Assembly: GCA_946002345.1 (NCBI GenBank)
Contig: CAMFZA010000041.1
Span: 1 to 11,107, forward strand
Origin: an uncultured Phascolarctobacterium sp.
GTDB taxonomy: Bacteria; Bacillota; Negativicutes; Acidaminococcales; Acidaminococcaceae
Length of the DNA stretch: 11,107 nt
Direction: 5' to 3'
Shown: positions 1-6,465 of the stretch, one piece after another
How the letters are laid out: each line of letters starts with the position of its first letter
Numbering within the stretch: the stretch's first letter is position 1
Translations under genes and position numbers: made by a program
The notes under the pieces: model-generated
Databases searched by the model: none
The model's input: only the letters and a program-made list of their open reading frames with translations
What the model was told of the DNA's origin: nothing

Positions 1-70
1 GGTTAGCAGCGTAAGCGGAAGCGGTTACGCCCAAAGCCATTGCCATTGCGAGTACTAAGGATTTTTTCAT
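1..70 (-). CDS. N-terminus of an exported protein, probably an SLH-domain outer-membrane protein (partial)
   Basis: Only the first 23 codons are in the window; the gene continues beyond position 1. The reading starts MKKSLVLAMAM and ends at a signal-peptidase I site of the ASAYA type followed by Ala-Asn: two lysines, a hydrophobic core, then an AxA motif. A strong ribosome binding site, GAGGAGG (79-85), lies 8 nt upstream of the ATG at 68-70. This kind of signal peptide followed by a proline-rich SLH module is characteristic of the major outer-membrane proteins that attach the outer membrane to peptidoglycan in Negativicutes; that assignment is from family knowledge, since the mature domain is not visible. 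A promoter about 200 nt upstream and a pilus-operon terminator behind it suggest an independent transcript. Confidence 0.75.
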   Translation of the reverse strand, partial: MKKSLVLAMAMALGVTASAYAAN

Positions 71-276
71 TACAATTTCCTCCTCTTCAATAAGAGATAT
101 TTATTTATTATAAAATCTCCTTGCAGAGGCTCGTGCGCCACAGCCCGGTAAGAGTTGCCTTGTTTCCTCTACCATGTGGTTTACTACCTTTGCCTCAGAA
201 ATTTCATAATAGCGGGGTGTAGAGCAGTTCTGCGTGCGCCTGCCTATTGCGCACTTTTTCCAGAACCACTAAAGCT
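71..276 (-). promoter_or_regulatory. Long 5' leader of the SLH-type protein gene
   Basis: If transcription starts near 270 from the promoter at 277-305, the mRNA carries an untranslated leader of about 200 nt. It has a GC-rich 6-bp hairpin close to its 5' end (GTGCGC at 234-239 with GCGCAC at 249-254). A smaller hairpin (83-87 with 92-96) touches the ribosome binding site. No open reading frame of note and no riboswitch family that I recognise is visible. Long leaders with a 5'-terminal hairpin often stabilise mRNAs of abundant outer-membrane proteins; applying that here is inference. Confidence 0.45.
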
Positions 277-305
277 ATTGTATACTATATTCTTTGTATC
301 GTCAA
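277..305 (-). promoter_or_regulatory. Sigma-70-type promoter for the SLH-type protein gene
   Basis: On the minus strand there is a -35 box TTGACG (300-305), a spacer of exactly 17 nt, and a -10 box TACAAT (277-282). These match the consensus at 5 of 6 positions each. It lies between the terminator of the pilus operon and the gene at the left edge and points towards that gene. Confidence 0.7.
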
Positions 306-370
306 GAGATTTATCAGAAAACTTCTGTTAAACTTATCAAAATTAACAATTTTGCTTATGAACATAGCAA

Positions 371-401
371 AACCATGCCAGAGGTAGCCTCCAGCATGGT
401 T
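371..401 (-). terminator. Intrinsic terminator of the pseudopilus operon
   Basis: AACCATGC (371-378) pairs with GCATGGTT (394-401). A CA/CA mismatch follows, then an inner GAGG/CCTC stem (381-384 with 388-391) around a 3-nt loop. On the minus strand the hairpin continues as TTTTGC, a short T-tract. It lies 61 nt beyond the stop of the last pilus gene and just before the promoter of the next gene. The T-run is short, so termination efficiency is uncertain. Confidence 0.6.
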
Positions 402-462
402 CGCCTGTGCCAATTTGCCAATTGTTAATGATAGAAAAAATAAGTTATGCAATTATGCGTGC

Positions 463-1368
463 TCAATTGGTGAAGGCGCAGGATGTAAACGGCGCTACCA
501 CGCTTGCATCCGCGCTAAATTCAGATGCACCCTTAAAAATGATTTTGTTGGCCAAAATCAAGCCTTTAATTTTGCAGCCACTGCCAATGGAGACTGTGGC
601 GTAAGCATGAATAAAGGCCTTGTCCATACGCACATTGTTGCCAATGGTAATATTGCCCTTTTGGCTATACAGGACCAGCCGGTCCGGAAAGCTGCTGCCG
701 GCACCAACATCAATGCCGGACTTGTTGATGAAAACCGTATCCCCTAAATAGCGGCCATTGCTTTTAAAGGTGAAGCTTTTCGCCAAATCCAGATAGGTAA
801 AATGTCTGCTCAGGCCCTCATTGAGCGCCGTATCCGCTGTGGTGTCGCTGGCAGCCTTGTTATAGAAAAACCTTACCTCCGGAAGCTTTACTTCTTCTGT
901 GCTTGCTTGTTTATATACTGCTTCCGAGGGCAGGTATTCTAGTCCCGTAGCTACCTTACTGGCCAAGGCATATTGCCCGGCTAGCTCCTTTTGGGGCTGG
1001 GCAAAATCCAAGGTCAGCTGACACAGCCGCTGTACTGCGCTACCTTGATTGGCAGCTGTACTCTTGACCTCAAAAAACCTGCCCAGGCCATCGCTGGACC
1101 TTTCCACCTTAGCGGTGACATTGACATTAACATGCCCCGGCTCCAGCTCCCCTGTAAATAGAGCATGGCTTCCGGTCGCTAAGTCGCTACCTTTAAGTGC
1201 CACGAAATACGAATTATTCAGATGGCGCAGCTGCTGACCTAGAAGCCTGCGCTGCACCTTGTCCAGCTCGTGACGGCTAAGGAGCAGTCCCAGCTGCGCC
1301 AGCAAAGCCAGCACCAGTGCCACCAGGAGCAAATAAATACTGATGCTGCCCCGTTCATCCCTCCTCAT
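463..1368 (-). CDS. Pilin-like protein with beta-solenoid-like C-terminus (GspK/ComGG/PilX position)
   Basis: The protein has 301 residues and is the last gene of the pseudopilus operon. The N-terminus reads MRRDERG followed by SISIYLLLV and a hydrophobic helix to about residue 30, then SRHELDK and a charged amphipathic stretch: the layout of a class III-type pilin with a 7-residue basic leader. It lacks Glu at mature position +5 (Tyr instead), as is usual for GspK/PilX-like tip subunits. Residues 232-292 show short hydrophobic strands with recurrent Gly-Asn and Gly-Ser turns (around GNITIGNNV and VSIGSGCKIKG), resembling bactofilin or hexapeptide beta-helices; I see no GspK alpha-domain. I chose the ATG at 1366-1368 because GGAGAGG lies 6 nt upstream; it overlaps the preceding stop by 14 nt. 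ATG 1381-1383 has no such site. The role is inferred from operon position: priming or tip subunit of the pseudopilus. Confidence 0.8.
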   Translation of the reverse strand: MRRDERGSISIYLLLVALVLALLAQLGLLLSRHELDKVQRRLLGQQLRHLNNSYFVALKGSDLATGSHALFTGELEPGHVNVNVTAKVERSSDGLGRFFEVKSTAANQGSAVQRLCQLTLDFAQPQKELAGQYALASKVATGLEYLPSEAVYKQASTEEVKLPEVRFFYNKAASDTTADTALNEGLSRHFTYLDLAKSFTFKSNGRYLGDTVFINKSGIDVGAGSSFPDRLVLYSQKGNITIGNNVRMDKAFIHAYATVSIGSGCKIKGLILANKIIFKGASEFSADASVVAPFTSCAFTN

Positions 1369-1888
1369 CAAAAACCTCTCCATTATAACAGTAATAGATT
1401 TGCTCCCACTGCCGCTGTGCCCCCTTGCTGCGCTGGCCGCCTTGAGCATGGGTCAGGGTGCAGCTACTGCGTAGGCTATAGCCGGATAGCTTGGGGGCCT
1501 GCCACTGGCGCACCTCCACCCCGGTCATAAAGAGGGGATTGGTGCCCTTGCCATTGCCAGTAGTGGTTTGCATATAGAGACCGCCGTTGCGACAATAAAG
1601 CAACAGCTTTTTATTGCCCATAATCGTATCCAGTTTCAGGTCACCGGTGCTTTGGATGCGCACGGCTGTGGCGTTATAGCCAAGCTGCCGCTCCAACAGG
1701 CTTTGCATATAGCCACCGGCCTGCTGTAGCACCAGCTGCTCCTGCAGCCGCTGCCAGCTAAGGGCCGTCCGTCCCAGCCCGGTGCAGACCAAAGCTGCCA
1801 GCACCGCCCCCGCCGCCAAGCTAAAAACATACTCCAGCAGCAAAAAGCCCCTTTGCCCGTGCGCTGCCTTCCAGCCCCATCCAAACAC
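1355..1888 (-). CDS. Minor pseudopilin (GspJ/ComGF position)
   Basis: A prepilin peptidase site GQRG|FLLLE is followed by a hydrophobic helix (YVFSLAAGAVLAALVC) and a C-terminal domain of about 140 residues. The Gly(-1), Phe(+1) and Glu(+5) residues needed for cleavage, N-methylation and assembly are all present. With the GTG at 1886-1888 the leader is MFGWGWKAAHGQRG (14 residues), like the neighbours, and the protein has 177 residues. No Shine-Dalgarno sequence precedes that GTG, however. TTG at 1988-1990 or ATG at 2018-2020 have better upstream purines but give leaders of about 48-58 residues and overlap the preceding gene by 53-83 nt. The C-terminus ends in DEEG and overlaps the start of the next gene. 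Fourth of five pilin-like genes; presumably a tip-complex subunit. Confidence 0.8.
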   Translation of the reverse strand: MFGWGWKAAHGQRGFLLLEYVFSLAAGAVLAALVCTGLGRTALSWQRLQEQLVLQQAGGYMQSLLERQLGYNATAVRIQSTGDLKLDTIMGNKKLLLYCRNGGLYMQTTTGNGKGTNPLFMTGVEVRQWQAPKLSGYSLRSSCTLTHAQGGQRSKGAQRQWEQIYYCYNGEVFDEEG

Positions 1889-1937
1889 ACTGTGCTTAAG
1901 GGTTAAGCGCAGCCAGAGCGCACGGCAACAGCTCGGC

Positions 1938-2234
1938 TCACGGCCTTGCTTCCACCAGAGAGCACAGCTCCCTGCCGCCTTGGTTAGCAAAAACGCGCAC
2001 CTGTACATATCCATAGCCATTCTGCTCCCCTTCCTCCTGCTCCGTCACGTAGGCTTCCTGCTCCAAGCCTGCGGCTACCCTTTGGGCGGCCTGCCAGGCC
2101 TCGTCCAGCTCTAGAGCCCGCTGCTGCACTGCCAAACAGGCGGCGAAGCCTTGGGCAGCTGCGGCCAGCAGCACGCAGCCAAAGCCCAGGCACAGCAGCT
2201 CGTATACCAAAAAGAAGCCTTTACTGCCCTTCAT
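1938..2234 (-). CDS. Small minor pseudopilin (GspI/ComGE position)
   Basis: A 98-residue protein starting MKGSKG, then FFLVYE and a hydrophobic helix (LLCLGFGCVLLAAAAQGFAA), then a short acidic C-terminal domain. The 6-residue basic leader ending in Gly is typical of prepilins and of GspI-class minor pseudopilins. The usual Glu(+5) is displaced to +6 (Tyr at +5), which is odd. The ATG overlaps the stop of the preceding gene by 14 nt and is preceded by a GGAAGGGTGG purine stretch, so translation is probably coupled. At 98 residues it is short for GspI and near the size of ComGE. Small size and operon place make a minor subunit the best call; there is no catalytic motif. Confidence 0.75.
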   Translation of the reverse strand: MKGSKGFFLVYELLCLGFGCVLLAAAAQGFAACLAVQQRALELDEAWQAAQRVAAGLEQEAYVTEQEEGEQNGYGYVQVRVFANQGGRELCSLVEARP

Positions 2235-2709
2235 AAGCCACCACCCTTCCCGTTACCGGCTGCACATCCACCAAATAGGCGAAGCCTGCCACATCCTTGT
2301 GCCGCAAGCGGTAATAGCCGCTGGTCGAAGGTGCACCATTTTGACTAAAGGCCATTCTGGCCAGCACTGCGTCAAAATATACCCCCTGGCAGGCGTAGTC
2401 CGCAAAGCGCACGGAGCTGGTGGCAACGCCCTTGGTGGTCAGGTAATAACCGGCCCGGTCGGCGGTAGGCTTTAAATCATGGGAGCTGGCGTCGGTCTGA
2501 AACAGCGCCTGCTGCTGCAGCTGGCGCAAATCGCTGGCCAAAAGCTGGGCACTCAAGCGTACCTGCTCCCTGTGATACTGGCGCCGCAGCCTTTCATTCT
2601 GCACAAAGACGAAGCTGGTGGCCAGGATGATGCCTGCTACCAGAGCCAAAAGCTCCAGCAAAATGAAGCCTCGCTGTTTACAAAGATTATGGTTGAACAG
2701 GTGTGACAT
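2221..2709 (-). CDS. Minor pseudopilin (GspH/ComGD position)
   Basis: A 162-residue protein with a 14-residue leader ending KQRG, cleavage before FILLE (Gly -1, Phe +1, Glu +5 present), and a hydrophobic helix (LLALVAGIILATSFVFV). A globular domain of about 120 residues follows, beginning with a basic amphipathic helix (RLRRQYHREQVRL). The ATG at 2707-2709 lies within the 3' end of the major pseudopilin gene (23-nt overlap); a modest GCAAGG precedes it, so coupled translation is likely. In GspH-class proteins this subunit sits near the tip of the pseudopilus; by family knowledge it would be processed by a GspO/PilD/ComC peptidase encoded elsewhere. Confidence 0.85.
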   Translation of the reverse strand: MSHLFNHNLCKQRGFILLELLALVAGIILATSFVFVQNERLRRQYHREQVRLSAQLLASDLRQLQQQALFQTDASSHDLKPTADRAGYYLTTKGVATSSVRFADYACQGVYFDAVLARMAFSQNGAPSTSGYYRLRHKDVAGFAYLVDVQPVTGRVVAYEGQ

Positions 2710-3079
2710 TGGCCTTGCTTGCCGGCGAGCTTATAGTGGCACCGTTGGCGTTTTTGCCAGTTAAGGAATAATCGGCACCGTTAGCATCAGCAGTGTACGT
2801 CAAGTCAGCCCCTGTGGCATCCTTAAACTCCAGCTTACCACCTAAATAGCTGCTATCCAAATCCGCCAATTCTGAGGGCACCTTGCCCGTATCCATGCGA
2901 TAAACCTGAATAGCCTGGTCAATGGCTGCCAAATCGTTACTAAGCTTGGCGTTTTTCACCCTGTCATTGGCCCCCGAGAGGGAGGGGATCAGCTTGGTGG
3001 CCAAAATGCCGATTAAAGCGGCAGCAGCCACCACCTCGATGAGGGTAAAGCCCCTTTGACTTCTCATTCTCGTTACCAT
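2687..3079 (-). CDS. Major pseudopilin (GspG/ComGC/PilA type)
   Basis: A 130-residue prepilin. The leader MVTRMRSQRG is cut before FTLIEVVAAAALIGILATKLIPSL, the textbook type IV prepilin sequence with Gly(-1), Phe(+1) and Glu(+5). After the helix comes the segment NDLAAIDQAIQVYRMDTGKVP, characteristic of GspG/ComGC-like major subunits, and then a short Gly/Asn/Thr-rich C-terminus. Mature length is about 120 residues. The start is set by a perfect AGGAGG 6 nt upstream of the ATG at 3077-3079, the best ribosome binding site in the operon, which fits the most abundant subunit. It follows the platform gene after 38 nt, across a stable hairpin. Type II secretion, competence and type IV pilus roles cannot be separated from this gene alone. 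Confidence 0.92.
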   Translation of the reverse strand: MVTRMRSQRGFTLIEVVAAAALIGILATKLIPSLSGANDRVKNAKLSNDLAAIDQAIQVYRMDTGKVPSELADLDSSYLGGKLEFKDATGADLTYTADANGADYSLTGKNANGATISSPASKANVTPVQP

Positions 3080-3110
3080 AACAATCCTCCTAAAAAGTTT
3101 TCCTTGGCTT

Positions 3111-3132
3111 ACCCTGCCTATTGGGGCAGGGT
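3111..3132 (-). promoter_or_regulatory. Intergenic hairpin between platform gene and major pseudopilin gene
   Basis: ACCCTGCC (3111-3118) and GGCAGGGT (3125-3132) form a perfect 8-bp GC-rich stem with a 6-nt loop that contains most of the platform gene's TAG stop codon. On the minus strand it is followed 14 nt later by CTTTTT, too far for a standard terminator, and then by the AGGAGG of the major pseudopilin gene. Such a position fits an mRNA processing or stability element that favours the pilin message; this is inference. Confidence 0.45.
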
Positions 3133-4149
3133 TGAAAGCATTTCTAATAAAGGTCCCAGCACGGTGCAAACCACAGCGCCAATAACCGTGGCCACAAAAA
3201 GCAGGAGCAGGGGCGCCAAGATCTCCCTCAGCTGGGCAATTTTATGCTGCAGGTCCTGCTGCCGCAGCTGGGCCGCCTCACGGAGCATGGCCGGCAAGCA
3301 GCCTGTGGCCGCTCCTACACTGATTAAATCCAGTGTTAGGGGTGAAAGCAGGCCTCGTACCCCTGCCATGGAGGTGGTAATATCCGTACCCCGCTGCAAT
3401 CTGCTATCCAGCACTAAAAGCTGCTGCTGAAAATGACTGTTCCCCATGGTATGGGCAATGGTTTGAACAGCAAGTGTAATATTCAAGCCGCTGTCCAAAA
3501 GCAGTGCCAATAGCTTGCAAAAGCGTATTTCTGCAAGCAGGCCATAAAAATTACCGCACCAGCCTTTCCCCAAGAGCCACAGCACCATTCTTAAGCCGTA
3601 GATAGCAAAAGCTACAGCTACCACCCCAAGCAGAGCCACAAGCAGCAAGGGCTGGGCCAGCAAAAAATGGTGCACTGCCAAAAGCAGCTCCATGCTGGCG
3701 GTGGGCTGCATGTGCATGCCTTCATAGACCGAAGCCAGCATGGGCAGCACGTACAAGAGAAAGAAGAGCAAAACGCCCATGGCCGCCGCCAGCAAAAACA
3801 AGGGATAGAGCGCCGCCTTGAGCACAAAGCTGCGCAGCTCCCGCTGCTGCTGGTAATAGTCCGCCAACTCCTCCAGCACCGCACCCAGCTCGCCGCTGAC
3901 CTCCCCAGCCCGTACTAGCTGCACCGTCAAATCCGGGAAGAGTGCTTGCTCCTTGGCCATGGCCTCGGCCAAACTGCTCCCATGCCGCAACAGCTGGTAC
4001 AGGTGCAGGCACACCAAATGCAGTTTTTTATCCAACCTTTGACGTAAAAGCTCCATGGCCGCCAAAAGGGGCAAGCCGCTTTGCAAAATCAAGGCCAGCT
4101 GTCGCAAGAACAAAATCCGCTCTTGCCTAGTAAAAGCACCTCCGTGCAC
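3118..4149 (-). CDS. Pseudopilus inner-membrane platform protein (GspF/PilC/ComGB, T2SSF family)
   Basis: A 343-residue polytopic membrane protein with the two tandem T2SSF domains of the family: about residues 8-127 (RQLALILQSGLPLLAAMELL near the start, RAGEVSGELGAVLEELADYY as signature) and about 209-335 (LLALLLDSGLNITLAVQTI, then SVGAATGCLPAMLREAA). Hydrophobic segments lie at about 110-138, 165-194 and 309-334. The platform couples the cytoplasmic motor ATPase to pilin insertion in the inner membrane. The start appears to be GTG (4147-4149): an in-frame TGA lies two codons upstream, and AAGGAGGTGA is 8 nt before it. An ATG at 4154-4156 with closer spacing is out of frame and encodes only nine codons. 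First gene of the operon; no ATPase gene adjoins it, as ftsH lies upstream. I found no convincing own promoter. Confidence 0.92.
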   Translation of the reverse strand: MHGGAFTRQERILFLRQLALILQSGLPLLAAMELLRQRLDKKLHLVCLHLYQLLRHGSSLAEAMAKEQALFPDLTVQLVRAGEVSGELGAVLEELADYYQQQRELRSFVLKAALYPLFLLAAAMGVLLFFLLYVLPMLASVYEGMHMQPTASMELLLAVHHFLLAQPLLLVALLGVVAVAFAIYGLRMVLWLLGKGWCGNFYGLLAEIRFCKLLALLLDSGLNITLAVQTIAHTMGNSHFQQQLLVLDSRLQRGTDITTSMAGVRGLLSPLTLDLISVGAATGCLPAMLREAAQLRQQDLQHKIAQLREILAPLLLLFVATVIGAVVCTVLGPLLEMLSTLPQ

Positions 4150-4229
4150 AACTCATGTCACCTCCTTGCCTTTAATAATACTACTTTTGCAAATTTTCTG
4201 TATTGCCAGTTTTTGTCACAAATGAAAAA

Positions 4230-4251
4230 TCCCTGTGAACTAACACAGGGA
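4230..4251 (-). terminator. Second hairpin with T-run between ftsH and the pilus operon
   Basis: CCCTGTG (4231-4237) pairs with CACAGGG (4244-4250) around a 6-nt loop, and a T-A pair extends the stem. On the minus strand it is followed by ATTTTTC, so it reads as an intrinsic terminator. It is 24 nt downstream of the first ftsH terminator and about 80 nt before the platform gene. It could be a back-up terminator for ftsH or an attenuator in front of the pilus operon. Confidence 0.55.
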
Positions 4252-4270
4252 AAAAGCGTTCTAATAATAT

Positions 4271-4311
4271 AAAAAGTCCCACTAAACCCTAGCTTGTGGT
4301 TCAGTGGGACT
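4271..4311 (-). terminator. Intrinsic terminator of ftsH
   Basis: AGTCCCACT (4275-4283) and AGTGGGACT (4303-4311) form a 9-bp stem. It continues inward after one A/C mismatch with AACC/GGTT (4285-4288 with 4298-4301), leaving a 9-nt loop. On the minus strand it runs directly into TTTTTATATT, and it lies 50 nt past the ftsH stop codon. Confidence 0.85.
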
Positions 4312-4361
4312 GGGAATGAATTGTTTCTTTTTATAAACGACACATTTTTGACACAAAGAGT

Positions 4362-6209
4362 TTAAAATTTCGCCACATTAATGGTCTCTGTTTGCTCCTC
4401 CTGCCGTAAAAGAGCCATGAATTCTTCGCCGGTGATGGTTTCCTTTTCCAGCAGGAAGTTGGCCAGAACATCCAGCTTATCGCGGTTTTCGCTCAGGATT
4501 TGGCGTGCCTGTTCATGAGCCTCCTTGATGATGGACAGCACCTTGGCATCAATGCGTCCTGCGGTTTCTTGGCTGCAGGCCAAGGAGGTATCGCCGCCCA
4601 GGTATTGATTGGTAACTACTTCGGTAGCCATCATGTCAAATTCCTCCGTCATGCCCAAGCGGGTGACCATACTGCGGGCAATACGAGTGGCCTGCTCAAT
4701 ATCATTGGCAGCACCGCTGGTAATACTGCCGAAGACAAGCTCTTCCGCACTGCGTCCACCAGTGATGGTAACAATCTTGTTGAACAGCATTTCCTTTTTC
4801 ATGAGCACGCTATCGTTTTCATCAATCTGCATGGTGTAGCCCAGCGCGCCGTTGGTGCGAGGAATAATGGTAATCTTGTGCACAGGAGCGCTGTTTTTTT
4901 GCATGGCAGCCACCAGGGCGTGACCAATTTCGTGGTAGGCAATGACCTTCTTTTCTTCAGGACTAATTACCGCGCCCTTACGCTGGTAGCCCGCAATAAC
5001 CACCTCAATGGATTCCTCCAAATCAGCCTGCTCCACCACCTGACGCTCCAGCTTCACCGCCCGCAGGGCGCCCTCGTTGACAATGTTGGCCAGCTCGGCG
5101 CCGCTAGCACCGGCGGTAGCCCGGGCCAAAGCCCTAAAGTCAATATTATCAGCCATCTTCACACCCTTAGCGTGCACCCGCAAAATGGCCTCGCGACCCT
5201 GCAAATCAGGCAGCTCCACCGGGATGCGCCGGTCAAAGCGTCCCGGGCGCAGCAAGGCCTTGTCCAGGGATTCCGGTCTATTGGTAGCCGCCAAAATTAC
5301 CACGCCCTTGCTGCCATCAAAGCCATCCATTTCGCTCAAGAGCTGGTTCAGGGTTTGCTCGCGCTCGTCATTACCGCCAAATTGACCGCTATCACGACGC
5401 TTACCAATGGCATCAATTTCATCGATAAAAACGATGCAGGGTGCCTTTTCCTGGGCCTGCTTGAATAGGTCCCGCACACGGGCAGCGCCCATGCCCACAA
5501 ACATTTCTACAAACTCACTGCCGCTAATGGAAAAGAAGGGCACCTTAGCTTCGCCAGCCACAGCCTTGGCCAGCAACGTCTTACCAGTGCCCGGCGGGCC
5601 CACCAACAGCGCCCCCTTGGGCATATTGGCGCCAATATCCTTGTATTTGCCGGGATTGTGCAAAAAGTCCACCAGTTCCATCAAGGCCTCCTTGGCCTCG
5701 TCCTGCCCCGCCACGTCGGCAAAGCTTTTGCCAGTTTGGGCCTCCACATATACCTTGGCATTACTCTTGCCAAAGGTCATGGCGTTACCGCCCATGCGCT
5801 TGCCCATAAAGTACATGAACAGCTGCCCCAGAGCGAAGAAAATGAAGATGGGCAGGATCCAGTTTTTAAAGAAGCTGACAATGGCCGAATCCTCTTTAGG
5901 TACAACCTGGGAGAACTCAACCTTGCTCTTCATCAGACGCTCGGCCAGCTGGGGGTCCTCCACACGACCGGTCACATAAATTTCTTTTTCCTGCTCGCCC
6001 TTGCCCAAGGCAGCAATACGCTTGTCCGTGATTTCTACCTTAGACAGCTTGCCCTCGTCCACCATCTGCATGAAGCTATTGTAGGACACATCATGCACCT
6101 TAGGACTGAAAAAGGTAGGCATAATCACCGTATTGATAAGCATAATAATCAGTAGGGCCATGACATAATAATACAGCATAGGCCGCTTTTTATTGTTATC
6201 ACTATTCAT
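4362..6209 (-). CDS. ftsH: ATP-dependent zinc metalloprotease FtsH
   Basis: A 615-residue membrane-anchored AAA+ protease that degrades misfolded membrane proteins and short-lived cytosolic regulators; it acts as a hexamer in the inner membrane. In order: a transmembrane helix (about 11-33), an extracytoplasmic domain (about 35-115), a second helix (about 117-136), and the AAA domain with Walker A GPPGTGKT (204-211), pore loop FVG (237-239), Walker B IVFIDE (259-264) and an arginine-finger region [10 protein letters not shown] (Arg321, Arg324). The zinc-protease domain has HEIGH (426-430) and the third metal ligand Asp503 in ANDIEQAT. All key residues are present and length is normal. The start is the ATG at 6207-6209, with AAAGGAGATGA upstream; an in-frame ATG 23 codons earlier has no such site. 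Its stop is followed by two terminator-like hairpins. Divergent from pyc. Confidence 0.97.
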   Translation of the reverse strand: MNSDNNKKRPMLYYYVMALLIIMLINTVIMPTFFSPKVHDVSYNSFMQMVDEGKLSKVEITDKRIAALGKGEQEKEIYVTGRVEDPQLAERLMKSKVEFSQVVPKEDSAIVSFFKNWILPIFIFFALGQLFMYFMGKRMGGNAMTFGKSNAKVYVEAQTGKSFADVAGQDEAKEALMELVDFLHNPGKYKDIGANMPKGALLVGPPGTGKTLLAKAVAGEAKVPFFSISGSEFVEMFVGMGAARVRDLFKQAQEKAPCIVFIDEIDAIGKRRDSGQFGGNDEREQTLNQLLSEMDGFDGSKGVVILAATNRPESLDKALLRPGRFDRRIPVELPDLQGREAILRVHAKGVKMADNIDFRALARATAGASGAELANIVNEGALRAVKLERQVVEQADLEESIEVVIAGYQRKGAVISPEEKKVIAYHEIGHALVAAMQKNSAPVHKITIIPRTNGALGYTMQIDENDSVLMKKEMLFNKIVTITGGRSAEELVFGSITSGAANDIEQATRIARSMVTRLGMTEEFDMMATEVVTNQYLGGDTSLACSQETAGRIDAKVLSIIKEAHEQARQILSENRDKLDVLANFLLEKETITGEEFMALLRQEEQTETINVAKF

Positions 6210-6249
6210 AGGTTCATCTCCTTTAATATTAGATACATTATCGTAATCT

Positions 6250-6278
6250 ATTGTACTATTATAGAAGGAAATACACAA
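6250..6278 (-). promoter_or_regulatory. Probable promoter of ftsH
   Basis: On the minus strand, TTGTGT (6273-6278), 17 nt, TACAAT (6250-6255). A perfect TATAAT (6258-6263) overlaps the spacer and could be used instead, but no good -35 box precedes it at the right distance. Either choice gives a leader of about 35-45 nt to the ftsH ATG. Confidence 0.45.
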
Positions 6279-6406
6279 ATGAAAGTTTTGTAAACAAAAA
6301 TGTACTCAGGGAGTGCTCCGCCCCAGTTCGATGCAGGGCAGGCCCAGCTATTACATACTGTTTCTGTATACTTACGAAGAATACTTGTATACATACACAC
6401 CACATC

Positions 6407-6435
6407 TTGCATTGGCGCAACCTTTTATATACAAT
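6407..6435 (+). promoter_or_regulatory. Probable promoter of pyc
   Basis: TTGCAT (6407-6412), a 17-nt spacer, then TACAAT (6430-6435). The -35 box is weak (3 of 6), the -10 good (5 of 6). Transcription would start near 6442, leaving a leader of about 24 nt that contains the AAAGGAGG ribosome binding site (6451-6458) 7 nt before the ATG. Confidence 0.5.
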
Positions 6436-6465
6436 TATGCTTGTAACTATAAAGGAGGTTCTGTC

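Noticed and set aside
234..259. Plus-strand terminator (GTGCGC/GCGCAC hairpin followed by TTTTT)
   Set aside because: The shape is right, but no plus-strand gene lies to its left in the window. It is better read as a leader hairpin of the minus-strand transcript, though a dual role is not excluded.
4500..5468. Plus-strand open frame of 322 codons
   Set aside because: It lies wholly inside ftsH in antisense, has no domain features and no ribosome binding site, and has the His/Leu/Gln-rich composition of a complement-strand artefact.
6210..6278. Upstream ATG for FtsH
   Set aside because: It would place the promoter-like boxes and the AAAGGAGATGA site inside the gene; the ATG at 6209 has the ribosome binding site and the usual N-terminus.
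6318..6345. T-arm-like sequence (CAGTTCGATGC) suggesting a tRNA
   Set aside because: No matching acceptor, D or anticodon arms can be folded around it.
6313..6465. Longer N-terminus for pyruvate carboxylase from an upstream ATG
   Set aside because: The extra 51 residues cover the promoter and ribosome binding site and have no homologue in the family; the ATG at 6466 gives the standard N-terminus.
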